Of a DNA stretch of 7,691 nt, positions 5,712 through 7,691 are shown piece after piece. The notes below the pieces were generated by a model that saw nothing but the letters and a program-made list of their open reading frames with translations, searched no databases and was not told the origin of the DNA. Location of the stretch: positions 1 to 7,691 of the forward strand of contig LWDM01000012.1 in assembly GCA_002083525.1 (NCBI GenBank). Direction: 5' to 3'. The position numbers were made by a program, and so were the translations under genes. Position 1 is the first letter of the stretch. Every line of letters begins with the position of its first letter. This DNA is from Proteobacteria bacterium SG_bin9. GTDB taxonomy: Bacteria > Pseudomonadota > Alphaproteobacteria > Rhizobiales > Xanthobacteraceae.

Positions 5712-6167
5712 ATGTACCGGTATCTCGCGATTGCGTTCGCAGGTTTGAGCCTCGGCGGATGTTCCTCGTTTTCCTCCTTCGAAATCTTCAAGCCGGCGCC
5801 GCAGACCGTGAATCTGCAACTGGAATCCGTGCCGCCGGGCGCTGATGCGACGACCGGCAGCGGACCGGGCTGCAAGACCCCCTGCTCCGTGGCCGTGCCG
5901 GTGCCGTCCTCGACCGACAGCCTCACGGTGACGTTCACCCTGAACAAGTTCCTCCCCGCGACCGTGCCGGTACAAATCGTCCGGCAGCCGGGCGATTTCG
6001 CAGGTCCTCCGGTGATCGTTGCCGATCCGAATCCGGTGGTCGTCGAACTGCAGCCTGCCAAACCCGTCAAGCGCCAGCCCGCCAAGCGCCCTGCACGGCG
6101 TGCTGCACCGCAAGCAGCGGTGAGCCCGCCCCCGGGCGGTTCGCCGTTCCCCAATCCCTCACGCTGA
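5712..6167 (+). CDS. lipoprotein with PEGA-like domain and basic Pro/Ala tail
   Basis: This encodes 151 residues. The N-terminus has a hydrophobic segment and the lipobox L-G-G-C, with Cys17 as the lipidated residue; Ser at +2 predicts sorting to the outer membrane. Residues about 32-80 (QLESVPPGADATT, then C-K-T-P-C-S-V, then a strand ending NKFLPATVPVQ) resemble the PEGA family, a small beta domain found in surface and S-layer-linked proteins. Two cysteines in that part, in GCKTPC, could form a small disulfide loop. The last 40 residues are Pro/Ala-rich and basic (VKRQPAKRPARRAAP), which might contact peptidoglycan or other anionic polymers. A weak CGGA ribosome site is 7 bases before the ATG. 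It stands alone between gph and moaA, with a CtrA-like site upstream. The function is unknown; an envelope structural role is inferred. Confidence 0.82.
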   Translation: MYRYLAIAFAGLSLGGCSSFSSFEIFKPAPQTVNLQLESVPPGADATTGSGPGCKTPCSVAVPVPSSTDSLTVTFTLNKFLPATVPVQIVRQPGDFAGPPVIVADPNPVVVELQPAKPVKRQPAKRPARRAAPQAAVSPPPGGSPFPNPSR

Positions 6168-6187
6168 GTTGGTCTGATGGTGTGCGG

Positions 6188-6209
6188 CGGCCCGATTGTG
6201 CACGGGCCG
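6188..6209 (+). terminator. 7-bp stem-loop after the lipoprotein gene
   Basis: CGGCCCG (6188-6194) and CGGGCCG (6203-6209) are perfect complements around an 8-base loop, 20 bases after the lipoprotein stop. An outer GGTG (6179-6182) and CACC (6215-6218) could add four pairs across an internal loop. Only TTAT follows, so the T-run is poor. It is the best terminator candidate between the lipoprotein gene and moaA. Confidence 0.4.
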
Positions 6210-6227
6210 TTATGCACCTAGATTGCC

Positions 6228-6236
6228 TGGTATACA
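6228..6236 (+). promoter_or_regulatory. candidate extended -10 promoter element for moaA
   Basis: TGG followed by TATACA fits the extended -10 form TGn-TATAAT with four of six hexamer matches. Transcription would begin near 6243. The -35 position at 17 bases spacing (6208-6213, CGTTAT) is poor, which is typical when an extended -10 is used. It falls 45 bases before the preferred moaA start. Evidence is motif and position only. Confidence 0.3.
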
Positions 6237-6281
6237 GGCGTCGCGACGATGATCTCCGGCGTAGTGAAGCGTGGGGCGTCG

Positions 6282-7340
6282 ATGGACGTCCCTGACGAGG
6301 CAGTGAGCAGAGTGCTCGATCTCATATCCACGACATCCCGTTCCGCAGCGATGGTCGATCCGTTCGGCCGGACGATCAGTTATCTGCGCGTGTCGGTGAC
6401 GGATCGCTGCGATCTGCGCTGCTTCTACTGCATGTCGGAGGACATGACATTCCTGCCGAAGGTCGACCTGCTGACGCTCGAAGAGCTCGATCGGCTGTGT
6501 TCCGCATTCATCGCCAAGGGCGTACGCAAGCTCCGCCTCACCGGCGGCGAACCGCTGGTCCGCCGCAATGTGATGTCGCTGGTGCGCTCGCTCTCGCGCC
6601 ACCTCGACACCGGCGCACTGGACGAACTGACACTGACCACCAACGGTTCGCAGCTGGCGCGCTTTGCGCACGAACTTACAGACTGCGGCGTGCGCCGGAT
6701 CAACGTGTCGCTCGATACGCTCGATGCGGACAAGTTCCGCACCATCACGCGCTGGGGCGATCTGGCGAAGGTGATGGACGGCATCGACGCGGCGCGCGCG
6801 GCCGGGCTGAAGATCAAGATCAATGCGGTTGCGCTGAAGGGCATCAACGAAGCCGAGATCCCCTCCCTGCTGTCGTGGGCGCACGGCAACGGCATGGACC
6901 TGACGCTGATCGAGGTGATGCCGATGGGCGACATCGGCACGATGCGCGCCGATCAGTATCTTCCGCTCTCGATGGTGCGTGCGCGGCTTGCGGAACAATT
7001 CACGCTCACGGACCTCGATGAGACGAGCGGCGGCCCGGCGCGCTACGTTCGTGTCACTGAAACGGGCGGCAAGCTCGGTTTCATCACACCGATGACCCAT
7101 AACTTCTGCGAGGCGTGCAACCGCGTGCGGATCACCTGCACCGGAACGTTGCACACGTGCCTCGGCCACGAAGATGCATCGGATTTGCGCAGGCCGCTGC
7201 GCGCCTCCAGCGACAATGAACTGCTCGCGGAGGCGATCGACCGCGCCATCGGCCTCAAGCCCAAAGGCCACGACTTTATCATCGACCGCCGCCACAACCG
7301 GCCGAGCGTAAACCGGCACATGAGCGTCACCGGCGGTTGA
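6282..7340 (+). CDS. moaA: GTP 3',8-cyclase (molybdenum cofactor biosynthesis protein A)
   Basis: This radical SAM enzyme converts GTP to 3',8-cyclo-7,8-dihydro-GTP, the first step of molybdenum cofactor synthesis, together with MoaC. From 6282 it has 352 residues. The N-terminal radical SAM cluster is Cys43, Cys47 and Cys50 in CDLRCFYC, followed by GGEP at 88-91. The second 4Fe-4S cluster is Cys276, Cys279 and Cys293, with the 3- and 14-residue spacing of E. coli Cys257/260/274. The C-terminus ends in Gly-Gly, which is needed for activity in the family. The start is uncertain. In-frame ATGs lie at 6249 (363 residues), 6282 and 6351 (329 residues, the E. coli length). 6282 is preferred because GGGG lies 6 bases upstream and a possible promoter at 6228-6236 leaves almost no leader for 6249. 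No other moa or mob gene is seen in the window. Confidence 0.95.
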   Translation: MDVPDEAVSRVLDLISTTSRSAAMVDPFGRTISYLRVSVTDRCDLRCFYCMSEDMTFLPKVDLLTLEELDRLCSAFIAKGVRKLRLTGGEPLVRRNVMSLVRSLSRHLDTGALDELTLTTNGSQLARFAHELTDCGVRRINVSLDTLDADKFRTITRWGDLAKVMDGIDAARAAGLKIKINAVALKGINEAEIPSLLSWAHGNGMDLTLIEVMPMGDIGTMRADQYLPLSMVRARLAEQFTLTDLDETSGGPARYVRVTETGGKLGFITPMTHNFCEACNRVRITCTGTLHTCLGHEDASDLRRPLRASSDNELLAEAIDRAIGLKPKGHDFIIDRRHNRPSVNRHMSVTGG

Positions 7341-7415
7341 TCCGGAGCGGCCTTCTGCCCGGCTTATCGGGGCCGGCGCGCGGTGCGTCACATTTCCCAT
7401 TTTTTAATTGACGAG

Positions 7416-7443
7416 GGCACATCACGCTGGAATGGTGCCAGCG
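7416..7443 (+). other. overlapping alternative hairpins in the leader of the TRAP gene
   Basis: The 191-base gap between moaA and the TRAP gene holds two stems that cannot form together. GGCAC (7416-7420) pairs with GTGCC (7435-7439), and CGCTGG (7425-7430) pairs with CCAGCG (7438-7443); both need bases 7438-7439. A third small stem, AAGCT-GAAAA-AGCTT, is at 7457-7471. A TTGACG hexamer at 7408-7413 could be a -35, but the matching -10 (AATGGT, 7431-7436) is poor. Stems of 5-6 pairs are weak, so a switch role is speculative. After moaA itself, a CCCG-N6-CGGG stem at 7358-7371 and a T-run near 7400 are too far apart to form a normal terminator. Confidence 0.25.
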
Positions 7444-7531
7444 CATCGCATTGCCCAAGCTGAAAAAGCTTCCTCCTTGGCGGGATGGACAAGAAGCAAG
7501 TGCATGGAGGCGCGGTCAGGGGGACAGTGCG

Positions 7532-7691
7532 TTGGACGTCGAAAAAATTACGCGTGCGATCGACAAGCTTGGTGATGCGTTCGGCTTCATCGCAAAGTGG
7601 CTGGTGTTGCTGTCCTGTCTGATCAGCGCCGGCAACGCCGCTGTCCGCTACCTGTTCAGCTTCAGCTCGAACGGCCTGCTCGAAATCCAGT
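7532..7691 (+). CDS. TRAP transporter small permease (DctQ family), partial
   Basis: This is the small membrane subunit of a tripartite ATP-independent periplasmic transporter, which works with a large permease (DctM type) and a periplasmic binding protein to import organic acids or related solutes using an ion gradient. The first 53 residues are visible and the gene runs off the right edge. The start is TTG at 7532. The frame holds no ATG or GTG before the conserved part, and the AGGGGG at 7518-7523 is 8 bases upstream. After a short amphipathic lead, residues 19-42 form the first membrane segment. It carries the Ser-Ala-Gly-Asn-Ala-x-x-Arg-Tyr motif at 32-40, followed by SSNGLLEIQ, which I associate with the larger DctQ subgroup linked to mannitol/chloroaromatic-type systems. 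The substrate cannot be told from this fragment. Confidence 0.85.
   Translation, partial: MDVEKITRAIDKLGDAFGFIAKWLVLLSCLISAGNAAVRYLFSFSSNGLLEIQ

Noticed and set aside
5657..6217. Minus-strand frames opposite the lipoprotein gene
   Set aside because: The plus-strand product has a clear lipobox and ordered domain, while the minus frames give Gly/Arg-rich strings with no start signals.
6210..7400. A 396-codon open frame on the minus strand opposite moaA
   Set aside because: It is antisense to an intact MoaA, and its product is an Arg/Ala/His/Val-rich string with no recognisable fold or ribosome site.

Overview
The window is GC-rich chromosomal DNA. It looks like an alphaproteobacterium of the Bradyrhizobium/Rhodopseudomonas/Afipia group (Nitrobacteraceae). 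The evidence is recall of protein families: a class II DAHP synthase start, RpiA and MoaA of alphaproteobacterial type, a TRAP small permease with a Gly-Asn-Ala-x-x-Arg-Tyr motif, and a CtrA-type TTAA-N7-TTAA site. No database search was possible. I see no mobile element, tRNA, rRNA or CRISPR array, and no unusual base composition.

Layout. (1) Positions 1-253, minus: 5' end of a class II 3-deoxy-7-phosphoheptulonate synthase gene (shikimate pathway), running off the left edge. (2) Positions 423-2059, plus: an alpha/beta hydrolase with a long Ala/Pro-rich tail, then a small secreted four-cysteine protein. A bulged 12-bp stem-loop lies between them. (3) Positions 2066-4756, minus: a three-gene run in the order rpiA, DUF2059 secreted protein, gor, with gaps of 33-42 bases that suggest one operon. 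It meets the four-cysteine gene tail to tail at a strong 15-bp hairpin that contains the gor stop codon. (4) Positions 4867-5553, plus: phosphoglycolate phosphatase gph, divergent from rpiA across 110 bases. (5) Positions 5712-6167, plus: a small lipoprotein with a PEGA-like domain and a basic Pro/Ala tail, preceded by a CtrA-like site and a hairpin. (6) Positions 6282-7340, plus: moaA for molybdenum cofactor synthesis. (7) Position 7532 to the right edge, plus: start of a TRAP transporter small permease gene that begins with TTG.

Function. Most genes are housekeeping. RpiA (pentose phosphate or Calvin cycle), Gor (NADPH-dependent glutathione reduction) and Gph (2-phosphoglycolate salvage) form a plausible sugar-phosphate and redox neighbourhood. 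The DUF2059 protein sits inside that operon with no known link. MoaA and the TRAP permease appear to be separate units.

I found no convincing new multi-gene system. The items most worth a second look are the hairpin across the gor stop codon, the CtrA-like site before the lipoprotein gene, the paired palindromic repeats between rpiA and gph, the mutually exclusive hairpins before the TRAP gene, and the uncharacterised exported proteins.
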